Positions 25,968-35,610 are shown, numbered from the stretch's first letter. The stretch is DNA of 52,242 nucleotides from Acidobacteriia bacterium UBA6623 (GCA_002433055.1 DJHJ01000003.1:11710-63951), one strand, 5' to 3'. Notes: generated by a model from the sequence alone, not told the origin. Numbers and translations are program-made.

Positions 25968-27029
25968 CTACAACATTTTGCACGCTCGCAGTAAAACCTC
26001 TTGAGTGATCAGATCATGATCCACAGAGTAATCAGGCTTACCGCCGCGGATGATCGAAGCCATCATGGAAAAATCGGGTTCGTACGGCGCCAACCGTTTA
26101 TTTTCTATCTCGATCGTTTGGGACCCTTTTTTGTAGGGTCCGGCGGCATGTGCCAAGTCGAAATGTACCCGTAAGTTTGGGAAAAACGGTCGCACTGTTG
26201 CCGTGCCTTTGGTGCCTGAAATCTGAAATGTGCGGTAGCGGTTTCCATTCGGTCGTTGTGCGGCAATATATACTTCAGCCAAGGCATGATCGTACTCAAA
26301 CACGGCCAATGTGTTATCTGCCAGATTATCCGGAACATTTGAATCGTGACGGATCCAACTTGTAATATTTTTAGGTTTGCCGAGAAGGGCTACGATACGA
26401 TCGATCATATGGGATCCAAGATCGAACATCATTCCGCCAGGGTAGGCAGCGTCATAGTTTCGGGCATCTTGCCCGAGTGGTTTGTCAATCGTTGCGCGGA
26501 CCATATAGATGCTTCCTAGCCATCCCTCTCTCGCTGCTTCAATGGCCTTCTGCATAGCCTCGTGATAACGCCACTGGTAACCCATTTGGACCACTAAATT
26601 TTTCTCGGTTGCCGTAGTAAGCAACTTTTGAAGTGCGGTCAAGCTGTCACCAGGAGGCTTGTCAAGATGTACGAACTTCCCTGCTTCAATAGCCTTCTGT
26701 GCATATCTGAAGTTCAGGTTGTTACGTACATCTGATTCGACGGCAATTAGGCGGATAGAATCATCGTCAAGCATCTCGCGTTCGCTTAGACTTCTAACAC
26801 CTTGGTAAGTTTCGTGTGCCCAAGACTGTTTTGGGTCAGGCTCACAAATACCAACTAGTTCAAAGTCATCCATACGACGCAAGGTTTCAACTTTGCCTCG
26901 TGCATGGCCATGACCAATACCCCACACAGCTGCTCGGATTTTGGTTGGCGCTGCAGTGGATTTCATAGTTCCTATCGTCGAAGCTAATAGGAAGGCACGA
27001 CGCCCTAGAACATTGTCTGAATTTGGCAT
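25968..27029 (-). CDS. Gfo/Idh/MocA family oxidoreductase with RR-type leader
   Basis: 353-residue oxidoreductase. The leader GRRAFLLASTIGTMKSTAAP is twin-arginine-like but weakly hydrophobic, so export is probable rather than sure. The Rossmann region KIRAAVWGIGHGHARGKVETLRRM has a modified glycine motif (GIGHGHA). The catalytic block reads FVHLDKPPGDS, DKP in place of the common EKP with the lysine kept. The C-terminal domain contains MMFDLGSHMIDRIVALLGKP. It is upstream of a second family member with a 72-base gap and divergent from doxX. The substrate is unknown; sequential action with its neighbour on the same sugar is a reasonable guess. Confidence 0.9.
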   Translation of the reverse strand: MPNSDNVLGRRAFLLASTIGTMKSTAAPTKIRAAVWGIGHGHARGKVETLRRMDDFELVGICEPDPKQSWAHETYQGVRSLSEREMLDDDSIRLIAVESDVRNNLNFRYAQKAIEAGKFVHLDKPPGDSLTALQKLLTTATEKNLVVQMGYQWRYHEAMQKAIEAAREGWLGSIYMVRATIDKPLGQDARNYDAAYPGGMMFDLGSHMIDRIVALLGKPKNITSWIRHDSNVPDNLADNTLAVFEYDHALAEVYIAAQRPNGNRYRTFQISGTKGTATVRPFFPNLRVHFDLAHAAGPYKKGSQTIEIENKRLAPYEPDFSMMASIIRGGKPDYSVDHDLITQEVLLRACKML

Positions 27030-27124
27030 GCTTTGGATTGTAGCAAGGGTTTGTAGATCTTAGGAATCTATGTTACGTTTGTTGGAGTTCTGTGGGAGGT
27101 GACAGTTGAGATGGTGCGAGAAAG

Positions 27125-27499
27125 ATGATGGTTGACAATATGACACTTAATCTACTGCGTATTGTGACGGGTTTTCTGTTGCTTCAGCACGGGATGCAAA
27201 AGCTATTCGGTCTTCTTGGACGTGAAGCAGTAGCGCTGAACTCACTCAGTGGAGTTGCAGGAGTGCTGGAATTTTTTGGAGGGGCAGCTATCTTGATTGG
27301 CTTAGCAACGCGCCCGATAGCTTTTTTGCTTTCGGGACTGCTTGCCGCGGCTTATTTCATGGCCCATGCGGGGGAAGGTTTTTGGCCAATCCAAAACGGT
27401 GGAGAGTTGGCTGCTTTGTATTCGTTTGTATTCCTTTATCTCTCGGCGAGGGGTGGCGGCGAATTCTCAATTGATGGGTGGTTAAAGACCCGAAGATAA
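27125..27499 (+). CDS. DoxX family membrane protein
   Basis: 124-residue integral membrane protein with about four predicted membrane helices (LLRIVTGFLLLQHGMQKLFG, LEFFGGAAILIGLAT, PIAFLLSGLLAAAYFMAHA, LAALYSFVFLYLSARGG). The RIVTGFLLLQHGMQKL opening and the GGAAILIGL helix are typical of DoxX/YphA-type proteins, some of which are quinone-linked or redox-stress factors. The function here is not defined. The gene is isolated on the plus strand between minus-strand genes and shares its promoter region with the divergent oxidoreductase. Confidence 0.88.
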   Translation: MMVDNMTLNLLRIVTGFLLLQHGMQKLFGLLGREAVALNSLSGVAGVLEFFGGAAILIGLATRPIAFLLSGLLAAAYFMAHAGEGFWPIQNGGELAALYSFVFLYLSARGGGEFSIDGWLKTRR

Positions 27500-27592
27500 C
27501 CCCCTAAACAGCCTGGGCTAGATCGACGTTGCATATGCCAGGGCATGTTCTCTGCCCTGTGCATTCTGCACGTACCAGCTTTTCTTTTCGGC

Positions 27593-27805
27593 CTATTTTT
27601 TCTTCTTTTCTGCTGCGAAAACGGTTTGAAAATGCCAGGCGACATGAGCAAAACAGGCCAAGCTTAGCACCAGACTGACTAGAAGCAAAAAAATCGTGTC
27701 CAGCGAAGCAAATACTTGACCGCCGACAACTAACCACCCAGTGATGGCCAGACCTGCCAGGCCGAGCAGCAGGCAGAAAAGGATTCCTATGAGCGTTTTT
27801 CCCAT
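27593..27805 (-). CDS. Small two-helix membrane protein
   Basis: 70 residues with two strong hydrophobic segments (LIGILFCLLLGLAGLAITGWLVV and TIFLLLVSLVLSLACFAHVAW) and a polylysine C-terminus (AEKKKK), giving a likely helical-hairpin topology with cytosolic lysines. A GGAG lies 10 bases before the ATG. No family is recognised. An overlapping longer frame on the same strand (27504-27812) is arginine-rich without membrane character and is rejected. It lies 102 bases downstream of the family 4 uracil-DNA glycosylase gene; the third gene in some operons of this sort is unrelated, so no role is assigned. Confidence 0.6.
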   Translation of the reverse strand: MGKTLIGILFCLLLGLAGLAITGWLVVGGQVFASLDTIFLLLVSLVLSLACFAHVAWHFQTVFAAEKKKK

Positions 27806-27907
27806 CTTTCACTTACTCCAAAGTTAAAACCACTTACCTACATTCTCTGGTATACCGCCTTGTCGTGCAAGCGACATGAATTTCTAGATCCATTAAGAAT
27901 GAGCTTT

Positions 27908-28651
27908 TCAATCAAACACGAAGTGTAGCAACGAACGCAGATCGAGCCAGGCCTCACGTTTGCGATCTTGTGCGTATGGTCGCAATAGAAACGAGGGATG
28001 ATAAGTTGGCATTACTGGAATATCTTGCCATTTTTGCCATTTTCCTCGCAGCTTGGTAATTCCTGTGTTTGTTTTCAGAACGAATTTTGCCGCCGTGCCA
28101 CCCAGTAAACAGATAGCTTTGGGTTGAATTGCCTCCAATTGCTGCTCGAGAAAGGAACCGCAAGTCTTCATCTCTTCTGGCTCAGGGGTGCGGTTGTTAG
28201 GAGGGCGGCATTTAACGACATTGCAGATGTATACATCAGCACGGGAGATTTTAATTCCTTCACGCTGAGCGGTCTTGTTAATCATTTGTGTCAACAGTTG
28301 TCCAGCACGACCGACGAAAGGCAGTCCTTGATTATCTTCTTCGGCTCCTGGTCCCTCACCGACGAAAACTACCTTAGCCTGAGGGTTGCCACTTCCGAAG
28401 ACAATCGTATTGCGGTCTTGATGTAGCGGGCATCGAGTACAACCTATAAGTTCAGTTTCGATTTGCGTAAGAACTGTGAGAGGGTTAGCTCGAGGTGTTA
28501 CGTCAGTCGTCGTTTTTGCGTTAGGTAATCTAGCAGAGAGGTCTTCACGGATCCGATCAGATTTCTCTTCTAGTGTCTTTTCGGACAAGTAGACTTCCTT
28601 AACCCCTAGGTCGTGGAAAAAACGAAGGTGTTCAAAAATAGGATTTGACAT
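27908..28651 (-). CDS. Uracil-DNA glycosylase, family 4 (UDGa, Fe-S)
   Basis: 247-residue base-excision repair enzyme that removes uracil from DNA. Core motifs: GEGPGAEEDNQGLPFVG (motif 1) and HPSFLLR (motif 2). Four cysteines for a [4Fe-4S] cluster are seen as the pair in GCTRCPLH plus those in CNVVKCRPPNNRTPEPEE and MKTCGSF. The first 60 residues are a variable N-terminal extension, as in many bacterial family 4 enzymes. A second UDG of family 5 lies at 38.5 kb. The upstream M1-like gene ends 62 bases away on the same strand. Confidence 0.93.
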   Translation of the reverse strand: MSNPIFEHLRFFHDLGVKEVYLSEKTLEEKSDRIREDLSARLPNAKTTTDVTPRANPLTVLTQIETELIGCTRCPLHQDRNTIVFGSGNPQAKVVFVGEGPGAEEDNQGLPFVGRAGQLLTQMINKTAQREGIKISRADVYICNVVKCRPPNNRTPEPEEMKTCGSFLEQQLEAIQPKAICLLGGTAAKFVLKTNTGITKLRGKWQKWQDIPVMPTYHPSFLLRPYAQDRKREAWLDLRSLLHFVFD

Positions 28652-28713
28652 CTTTTTGCTGTGTCAGATGTTTCTGAAAGTATGCCCTATGCAGCAAACT
28701 ACTGCCGTGATAG

Positions 28714-30726
28714 CTAGTATAGTCTCTCTTCGTCGAGACGCTTTCGCCGATAAGGTTTTTCGAGGTACTTGCGCGCCTCGTCTTGCGCTCCCTGAGTATT
28801 GTCGCGTGTACGGACAGCAAGTTGATATTCGTTGACGGCACGTTCTCTTTGCCCAGTAATATCAAAAATCTTGCCAAGGTTGATATGAGACCAAACTAAT
28901 GTCCACTCCATGCTTTGATCGCCATTGAGTGATTCCCGGAATTCGTTCGCTGCCGATTGGTAGTTGTTTTGCAAAAGGAAAACTTCACCTATTCGGTAAT
29001 GTGCCAGTGAGCTGTACTTATTGACCTCGAGGGCTTTTTGGTAGTTGATTAACGCTTCATTGTAGTAGCCCAGTTCAACTAGCTGTTCACCTTTGCGAAT
29101 CTCTACTCGAACACGGATATTTTCATCAAAACGTAAAAGCCTATTTTTGGGGTCGAGAATTACGCGTTGTGGTTTCCCAAACGTATCAATTATGTAGTCT
29201 GAGGATGCCCCAAACACATCGACAGTTTCATACTCCGGTTCACCCTCAGTTTCCACTTTCAACTCGACGGGCATACGAAACGTGTCCATGTCCTGTCTGA
29301 TCTTTCCAATTATACGGAAACCTTCACCTTCGCCCAGCCGGTATACGGTGTATTCTTGAGAAAATTCCGGTGTTTCTCGCGATTCAGTCCATTGGATGAA
29401 AAATGGTTCAAGATCTTTGCCGCTGACTGCCTCCGCAGTGTCTCGAAAGTCATTAGTTGACATCGTTTTCCATGCATAGTTTCTGATAAAGTTTGCCAAG
29501 GTTCGCGAGAATACCTCGTCGCCCAGCATCCAGCGCATCATGTGGAGAATCATTGCACCCTTATAGCCAGCTAGAGCATTGACCTCTTGTGAAAATTCTC
29601 CCAAACGGCCTGACTGGATTAGAGGAATGTCATTGTAGGTCAGTGCATTGATACGGATTGTCTCAACCATCGGGTCGAAACCCGTTACGCCATCTCGTTC
29701 TTCGACGAATAACATTGCCGAGTAAAGCGCCATGCCATCACTGAGCCAACTATGATTTCGGTTACCTGGAGAAGTCAGGACGCCCCACCACTGCCGAGCT
29801 ACCGTCGAACCTAGTAACTGCCAATTGATCTCTTTTGTCAAAGCATGAGAACTCAGAAAAATGATCCCAGGAGCAACGTACCCAGCGGGGGCGAGATCAC
29901 CGATCTCGACTAAAGTCAGAGATGTTGAATACGGTGCTAAAAATCGATCGGTAAAGAACTGTACGATGGCCCCAACAGCTTCTCCGTAGAGTTGGGATTT
30001 TTTTTGGTTGACTGATGAAAAGTACAGTTTGGTTGTTGTCCCATTGCTTTTGATACTAGCTTCGTCGCTTGAAACCACCGCGATACTCCCTGGAAAGGAT
30101 TCACGTGAGAATTCGAATGAGTGGGTGACTTTGGCTTCTTTCTTTTCTGTAGTCGACAACCCACTAGCAATTACCCTTAATTCGGGATCCACAGTGACTT
30201 GTATGTTGGCTGCGAATCGGTCTTGGTTGTAACCGTTCACCGGGAACCAACGTGCGGGATACAACAGGTAAGCACGCGTGGCTTCTATTGTGGCCAAGTC
30301 ATACCCTTCGACCGGTGAATCACTTGTTCCATCAAGCTGACCTTCGTAGAAGAAGGTTACCTTTGTTGTTTCTTCCGGTTGTAACGCCTCTGGAAAACTT
30401 AACTGTAAAGTAAAGTTTTGGCCATAACGGATTGCCGAAATTTCAAAACCCTTGTCATTTTCAACGCGACTAACATTGAGTGCATTATGTAACTCGAAAA
30501 TAACTCTGTTTGTTTTCTCGTGAGGGACGAAATGAACACTAGCTCGGGCTTTGAGTGTTTTAGTTGATAGGTCAATATCAGCTGTGATGTCGTAGTAAGA
30601 GACGTCAATGTGGGGCCGTTCTATCTGTGCTTCTGCTGTCCCTGAAAATGTAGTAATAATGAAACCGATGAACGGTATTACCACCAAAAGCCGGCCGTTT
30701 AACCAGCGCCATCTGTCAGTGTGCAA
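28714..30726 (-). CDS. M1-aminopeptidase-like protein with degenerate zinc site plus TPRs
   Basis: 670-residue exported protein: signal peptide (WLNGRLLVVIPFIGFIITTFSGTAEA), an M1-type beta-domain (residues about 40-240), a gluzincin-like domain, and C-terminal tetratricopeptide repeats (LVELGYYNEALINYQKALEVN and the following repeat). In active M1 enzymes the zinc motif is HExxHQWW with WLNEG downstream. Here it reads STVARQWWG (S307, T308, R311) and WLSDG, so both histidines and both glutamates are missing; the GxMEN-like loop is GYVAPG. It is probably a scaffold or binding protein. The start is a TTG at 30726, 4 bases after AGGAGG; an ATG at 30771 would overlap lpxB by 37 bases. Likely translationally coupled to lpxB. 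Confidence 0.82.
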   Translation of the reverse strand: MHTDRWRWLNGRLLVVIPFIGFIITTFSGTAEAQIERPHIDVSYYDITADIDLSTKTLKARASVHFVPHEKTNRVIFELHNALNVSRVENDKGFEISAIRYGQNFTLQLSFPEALQPEETTKVTFFYEGQLDGTSDSPVEGYDLATIEATRAYLLYPARWFPVNGYNQDRFAANIQVTVDPELRVIASGLSTTEKKEAKVTHSFEFSRESFPGSIAVVSSDEASIKSNGTTTKLYFSSVNQKKSQLYGEAVGAIVQFFTDRFLAPYSTSLTLVEIGDLAPAGYVAPGIIFLSSHALTKEINWQLLGSTVARQWWGVLTSPGNRNHSWLSDGMALYSAMLFVEERDGVTGFDPMVETIRINALTYNDIPLIQSGRLGEFSQEVNALAGYKGAMILHMMRWMLGDEVFSRTLANFIRNYAWKTMSTNDFRDTAEAVSGKDLEPFFIQWTESRETPEFSQEYTVYRLGEGEGFRIIGKIRQDMDTFRMPVELKVETEGEPEYETVDVFGASSDYIIDTFGKPQRVILDPKNRLLRFDENIRVRVEIRKGEQLVELGYYNEALINYQKALEVNKYSSLAHYRIGEVFLLQNNYQSAANEFRESLNGDQSMEWTLVWSHINLGKIFDITGQRERAVNEYQLAVRTRDNTQGAQDEARKYLEKPYRRKRLDEERLY

Positions 30727-30730
30727 ACAT

Positions 30731-30736
30731 CCTCCT
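30731..30736 (-). promoter_or_regulatory. Shine-Dalgarno at the lpxB stop deciding a TTG start
   Basis: A perfect AGGAGG on the minus strand overlaps the lpxB stop codon and lies 4 bases before an in-frame TTG at 30726. That start yields a clean signal peptide for the M1-like protein. Confidence 0.6.
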
Positions 30737-31874
30737 ATATGAGTTCGCTGTGAGACTTGAACGTTGTACATATCACCTCCGCCGCTCTCTCAGCTGCAGG
30801 CTGCGATGTTTTGAGACTGTTGCTGATCTCCTCTAGCTCTTGTCGCATCTTTTCGCATTTTTGCCTGTTATCCAGTAGCTTTTCAACCTCAGTGGTCAAT
30901 CGCTCTGCTGTACAATCTCTCTGGATCAACTCCTGCACAATTGGACGTCCTGCGAGCAGATTCACCATGCTGTAGAAGGGGACGTCGACCAGTAACTTGC
31001 CAACCAACCAGGATGCTGTCGTCACCCGATAGAAAACGACCATCGGTGTCCCTAAGAGCGCAGCTTCCACCGTGATGGTCCCGCTGGCTGCCAATGCCAA
31101 GTTGGCATATCTGAGCGCGTTTTCTGTTTCGCCTTCAATTATATGGACGGACGGCTCGTCAATATGTTTCTCAAAAAATGCCTTTCCGGTTGTTGATGAT
31201 GCTGGCAGTACAAAGTTAAGTCGGCGATTTTTCTGTAGCTGCTGTACTGCTCCCAACAATGGTTTCAAATGACGTGTAGCTTCACCTCGGCGACTTCCTG
31301 GCAGTAATGTGATTAGTGGAATTTTATCGTCGAGATTATGGTTTTGAAAAAATTTTTCGCGAGAAATTTTTGCTTCCACGTTACATTTAAGCGGATGGCC
31401 AACAAAACTTGCTCGGACACCATTTTCTCGAAAGTATTTTTCCTCAAATGGGAAAATACATAGCAGATTATCGATAAATTTTCGTAGCAGTCGTAGCCTT
31501 CCCTTTCGCCAGGCCCATACCTGGGGAGCCACGTAATAAAAAATTGGAATGCCTTGACGTTTCAGCTTTCGCGCCAGTCGCAAATGAAAGTCTGGAGAAT
31601 CTGTGAGAATTGCCATTGACGGGCGTTCACCTTGTGCCGCACAAACAAGACGATTAAAAGCTCGGAACACGCGAGGGATATGGGCAATAACCTCAAAAAT
31701 TCCAACAACTGCAATTTCTTCACTTCTAACGACAGCTCGCACGCCAGCGCCTCGTAGTTGTTTACCTGCACAACCAAAGAACTCGGCAGCTGGAAAGCGC
31801 TTTCTAAGAGCTCTGACTAATTCAGAGCTATAGCGATCTCCCGAGGCTTCGCCAGCTGAAACTAGAATTTTCAT
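30735..31874 (-). CDS. lpxB: Lipid-A-disaccharide synthase
   Basis: 379-residue peripheral inner-membrane glycosyltransferase (GT19) that joins UDP-2,3-diacylglucosamine and lipid X to make the lipid A disaccharide. Family blocks: MKILVSAGEASGDRYSSELVRALR at the N-terminus, LTDSPDFHLRLARKLKRQGIPIFYYVAPQVWAWRKGR, YVGHPL-type SFVGHPL, LLPGSRRGEATRHL and the GTITVEAALLGTPMVVFYR donor-site region. It is evidence for a lipid-A outer membrane. Other lpx genes are not adjacent. It is followed immediately by the M1-like gene, whose ribosome site overlaps the lpxB stop, and preceded by a GntP permease gene 70 bases upstream. Confidence 0.96.
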   Translation of the reverse strand: MKILVSAGEASGDRYSSELVRALRKRFPAAEFFGCAGKQLRGAGVRAVVRSEEIAVVGIFEVIAHIPRVFRAFNRLVCAAQGERPSMAILTDSPDFHLRLARKLKRQGIPIFYYVAPQVWAWRKGRLRLLRKFIDNLLCIFPFEEKYFRENGVRASFVGHPLKCNVEAKISREKFFQNHNLDDKIPLITLLPGSRRGEATRHLKPLLGAVQQLQKNRRLNFVLPASSTTGKAFFEKHIDEPSVHIIEGETENALRYANLALAASGTITVEAALLGTPMVVFYRVTTASWLVGKLLVDVPFYSMVNLLAGRPIVQELIQRDCTAERLTTEVEKLLDNRQKCEKMRQELEEISNSLKTSQPAAERAAEVICTTFKSHSELI

Positions 31875-31944
31875 TGGGTGAAGTTCAGTGTATCGAATGC
31901 CGTTGTCGACGATTTACTGCATCCTCATGAGGTGGCAGTCTAAG

Positions 31945-33306
31945 TCATAACAACGGCAACAAAATTGCAGCTACCTGAGTAAGTACGTACCCCGTGATTC
32001 CCATGATAGCCAGTTGAGGCGTCCAGGTTTGGAGTGCTTCCACCTCTGTGAGGCCCGACATTTGTTTGTAGACCCAAAATCCGCTGTCGTTCATCCATGA
32101 AAAAAGTTTGCAGCCACACCCAATGGCACATGCAATGTAAACAGGGTGAAACGGTGGCGGTGAAGAAATTACAATTGGGGCCATTATGGACGCGGTTGTG
32201 ATCATGGACACAGTGCCAGATCCCTGTGCAATTTTAAGTAGACTGGCCAGCAAGAAGCTGAGGAGTAGCATTGGCACCCCAAATTCCTGTGATGCGTCCC
32301 CTAGAGTCTTACCCACTTCCGCTTTCACTAGCATGCCACCGAATGCTCCGCCTGCTGCAGTAATGAGGATGATTAAACCTCCACTTGCTAGTGCTCTCTC
32401 AATTGGTTTTGATAATTGAGACAGTGTGTATCCTTTCTGAGATGCCAGTAGGTAGATTGAAACTGCTGCTGAGGCGAGTAATGCCAGGTTGGGATTTCCC
32501 AGAAAAGATGTAATGCTTGCCATTCCGCTTTCTTTCGCAAAGGTAGAGACAACTGTATTTGAGGTAATTAACAGGACTGGCAATACGATAGGTAGCATTG
32601 ACATAAAGAAGCTAGGCAGTTCTTTTTCTTCGCGGGAAGCTAATTTTTCAAGTTCACTCAACGACAGTCCAGCAGTTTCACGTAGGGGTACATTCATGAC
32701 CCTGTCGCGGTTTCGCGCAAAGAGCCAACCAACAAAGGACATTGGTACTGCAAGACAAGCCCCGACAATGATCATTACACCTAGGTCTATTCCTAGTATT
32801 GCGGCCATAGCGAGGGGGCCGGGAGTAGGAGGAACCATGCTATGCGTCACCGCCGCACCGGCTGTGATTGCCATTAAAAACAGAAGGTAGTTTTTACCAG
32901 CTCGGATCCGCATTGCACGAGCTAATGGAACCAAAAGGTAAAAGACAGTATCGAAAAAAACCGGCACCGATAGAACATAGCCGCTTGATACTAAAGACAG
33001 GGACGCGTTCCTGTCTCCCGACATACGAACGAATACTCGTACAATTTTGTCTGCGGCTCCACTCTCCATTAAACATTGTCCGATTAGGGCGGCCAGAGCG
33101 ATTACAATCCCTATACTTCCAGACACTTTTCCAAATGTGCTGGCAACCTCAGGCATAACATCACCGAGTGCAATTTTTGAGGAAAGTAGGCCTACAACCG
33201 TTGCAGCTGTGACCAGCGCAATAAAGGCGTTAATCTTGAGACGCAGGATCAGTAAAAAAACAGTAGCGACGGCTACCAGTAAAACTACAATCGGGTGGAT
33301 CTCCAT
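31945..33306 (-). CDS. GntP family permease (gluconate:H+ symporter type)
   Basis: 453-residue inner-membrane transporter with about 12 hydrophobic segments. GntP signatures: FGKVSGSIGIVIALAALIGQCLMESGAADKIV near residues 58-90, PVFFDTVFYLLVPLARAM, AVTHSMVPPTPGPLAMA and GSGTVSMITTASIMAPI. The family imports gluconate and related sugar acids with protons. No gluconokinase gene is adjacent, but exported sugar oxidoreductases and an exported sugar-acid-type propeller protein occur in the window, so uptake of periplasmically produced sugar acids is an attractive, untested link. It is followed by lpxB on the same strand after 70 bases. Confidence 0.92.
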   Translation of the reverse strand: MEIHPIVVLLVAVATVFLLILRLKINAFIALVTAATVVGLLSSKIALGDVMPEVASTFGKVSGSIGIVIALAALIGQCLMESGAADKIVRVFVRMSGDRNASLSLVSSGYVLSVPVFFDTVFYLLVPLARAMRIRAGKNYLLFLMAITAGAAVTHSMVPPTPGPLAMAAILGIDLGVMIIVGACLAVPMSFVGWLFARNRDRVMNVPLRETAGLSLSELEKLASREEKELPSFFMSMLPIVLPVLLITSNTVVSTFAKESGMASITSFLGNPNLALLASAAVSIYLLASQKGYTLSQLSKPIERALASGGLIILITAAGGAFGGMLVKAEVGKTLGDASQEFGVPMLLLSFLLASLLKIAQGSGTVSMITTASIMAPIVISSPPPFHPVYIACAIGCGCKLFSWMNDSGFWVYKQMSGLTEVEALQTWTPQLAIMGITGYVLTQVAAILLPLL

Positions 33307-33496
33307 GGGTGAGCATTATTGCCCATTGCATCGGGTTCTGTCTACCATCTATGCGGCTAAAATGTATAAACATCATCGAAGTCAGTTCTAATTGATGTAG
33401 CGGTGTAATTTTGATTTACAGAAACTGCGCAATATTTTCTGGTCAGTTTGAGGCTTAGTGAAATCAACATTCAGAGCTGTTTCGAACCAATTTGCG

Positions 33497-35536
33497 CTAA
33501 CTTGTCAAACCCAATCGCTTAAGTAGAGCGGTTGGATCAGGATCACGACCCATAAAATCACGGAATAGAACAGCCGGATCCTGACTATCCCCTCGTGACA
33601 GAATTTTGTCGCGAAAATCCATGCCAACTTCACGGCTAAAAATGTCTACATTTGCGAACCGTGTGAAGGCGTCGGCATCAAGAACTTCTGACCACTTGTA
33701 AGAGTAGTAACCAGCGGCATAGCCGACGGGACTTGAGAACAAGTGTGTGAATGCTGTGATCATTGTGTGTTCTGGTGGTAGTGTGACTGGTGAAAAAGAA
33801 TTCAATATGTCGAAGACATAGGGCATTAGTTCACACTCGTGGCTGTAATCGATATGGAGAGCGAGGTCAACGGTTCCGAAACTGAGTTGGCGCATTTGAG
33901 CAGTCGCGGACCGAAAATTTCTCGCACGCTGCATTTTTGTAAACAGGGCATCTGGTATAGGTTCGTTGGTTTTCCAGTGTTTAGCAAATAGATCCAATGA
34001 TTTTCTTTCCCAGCACCAGTTCTCCATAATTTGGGAAGGTAGCTCAACAAAATCCCACGCAACATTGGTTCCGGCAAGACTGCGAACCGATACTTCGCTC
34101 AACAAGTGATGCAGGAGATGTCCAAATTCATGGAAAATCGTTTCAACTTCACGGTGGGTCAATAGCGCCGGCCTATCAGACAAGGGTGGGGTGAGGTTGC
34201 CACAAATAAGACCCAGGTGGGTTTCGAATTCGCTGTCTGGGCCAGCGGTGATAAAGGAATCCATCCACGCACCGTCGCGCTTATTTTCACGTGGGAAGAA
34301 GTCTGCGTAAAACGAGCCCAATGCATGCCCGTCAGCGTCATATACCGTGTAGTAGGAGACCGAAGAGTCCCAGGTGGGGACTCCTGAAACAGGTTCGATT
34401 TGAATCTCGTAAAGCTTGTGCGCTAAATTGAAAAGACCTTTATTTACAGCTTCAAATGAGAAATACGGGCGCAGATCTTCTTCGTCAAAATCGTACTGTG
34501 TCTTGCGTAGTTTTTCTGCGTAGTAAGCAATATCCCAGATCGCAAGATCGGGAGCGTCGAGTCCTTCTGTAGCTTCATAGAAAGCCTTGAGTTCTTGTTT
34601 GTCAGTCTCAAAGTCAGCACTGGTTTTTTTTCTGAGTGAGGAGATAAATTGCTTTGCTTGGCCGCCACTGCCTGCCATACGGTCTTCCAATACCAAGTCT
34701 GCAAAGTTTTGGTATCCAAGCAGTAGTGCTTTTTCGTGTCGCAATCTCAGGATGTTGCCGATGATCTCACGATTGTCGAACTTTCCGTCTGCTGCCCGTG
34801 TTGTATAAGCTCGGTATATTCGCTCGCGAATGGTTCTGTCGTCAAGATAAGTTAAGACTGCAATCAGGCTAGGTTGCTGAAGCGTAAATCGCCAGCCCTC
34901 AACGTTCTTTCGTTTGGCGCTTTCGCGTGCAGCTGCGATTGCTCCTGCTGGCAATCCAGCCAATTCTTGTTCGTCGGAGATGAATAATTCAAATTCATTT
35001 GTCGCATCCAAGACGTTCTGCGAATATTTTGTAGTCAATTTTGTCAACTCGACATTTATTTCGGAAAGTCGTTTTTTCCCGACCGTATCGAGCTCTGCAC
35101 CGTTTCTTCGAAATTCAGAGATGGTTTTTTTGAGAAAACGAGCCTGGGTTTCTGGCAACGTTTTTGCTTCTTCGCTAGCTGCATAAGATTTCAGCTGTTT
35201 CCACAGTTTTTCGTTCAATGCAATGGAGGAGTAAAACGCACTAACTTTTGGTTGCACGGCGTTGTAGGCTGATCGCAAATTTGGCTCGGTTGCAACTCCT
35301 TCGAGATGTCCAACAATGCCCATGGCATACCCCAAGTCATGCGTAATTTCTTCCAGGGCAGTGAGGGTGTTGCAATATGTTCGATCCTTGCTGCTCGAAG
35401 CTAGACTTGCGAGGCGTTTTTCTGCTTCTTGCAGTAGTTGTTCAACGGCCGGTTCGACATGTTCCGGTCGGATGTTGTCAAAAGGAATGCGAAAGACTTT
35501 TGTGACAAGTGGATTGGAAGGGTTTTTAGCAGTCAT
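33497..35536 (-). CDS. M3 family oligopeptidase (oligopeptidase A / PrlC-like)
   Basis: 679-residue cytosolic zinc oligopeptidase that clears short peptides, including signal-peptide fragments. The zinc motif is HEFGH (H469, E470, H473) in VETIFHEFGHLLHHLL, with the downstream ligand region FVELPSQIMENW. C-terminal PVGYAAGYYSYKWSEVLDADAF is the substrate-binding tyrosine-rich loop typical of the family. Length matches E. coli OpdA (about 680). The ATG at 35536 gives the canonical N-terminus (NPLVTKVFRIPFDNIRPEHVEPAV type); a longer frame from 35626 overlaps the upstream gene by 16 bases and is disfavoured. It is downstream of the two-domain hydrolase-like gene. Confidence 0.94.
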   Translation of the reverse strand: MTAKNPSNPLVTKVFRIPFDNIRPEHVEPAVEQLLQEAEKRLASLASSSKDRTYCNTLTALEEITHDLGYAMGIVGHLEGVATEPNLRSAYNAVQPKVSAFYSSIALNEKLWKQLKSYAASEEAKTLPETQARFLKKTISEFRRNGAELDTVGKKRLSEINVELTKLTTKYSQNVLDATNEFELFISDEQELAGLPAGAIAAARESAKRKNVEGWRFTLQQPSLIAVLTYLDDRTIRERIYRAYTTRAADGKFDNREIIGNILRLRHEKALLLGYQNFADLVLEDRMAGSGGQAKQFISSLRKKTSADFETDKQELKAFYEATEGLDAPDLAIWDIAYYAEKLRKTQYDFDEEDLRPYFSFEAVNKGLFNLAHKLYEIQIEPVSGVPTWDSSVSYYTVYDADGHALGSFYADFFPRENKRDGAWMDSFITAGPDSEFETHLGLICGNLTPPLSDRPALLTHREVETIFHEFGHLLHHLLSEVSVRSLAGTNVAWDFVELPSQIMENWCWERKSLDLFAKHWKTNEPIPDALFTKMQRARNFRSATAQMRQLSFGTVDLALHIDYSHECELMPYVFDILNSFSPVTLPPEHTMITAFTHLFSSPVGYAAGYYSYKWSEVLDADAFTRFANVDIFSREVGMDFRDKILSRGDSQDPAVLFRDFMGRDPDPTALLKRLGLTS

Positions 35537-35610
35537 ATCTAACTTAAGTTTATGAAGAAATGCTAACCGCCAGTGTATCTCCAATAGAGAAATCAGATTG
35601 ATTGAGTTGA

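Noticed and set aside
27504..27812. 102-residue minus-strand frame overlapping the small two-helix membrane protein gene
   Set aside because: Its composition is Arg/Ser/Cys-rich and unstructured, while the overlapping 70-residue frame has two clean membrane helices and a GGAG site.
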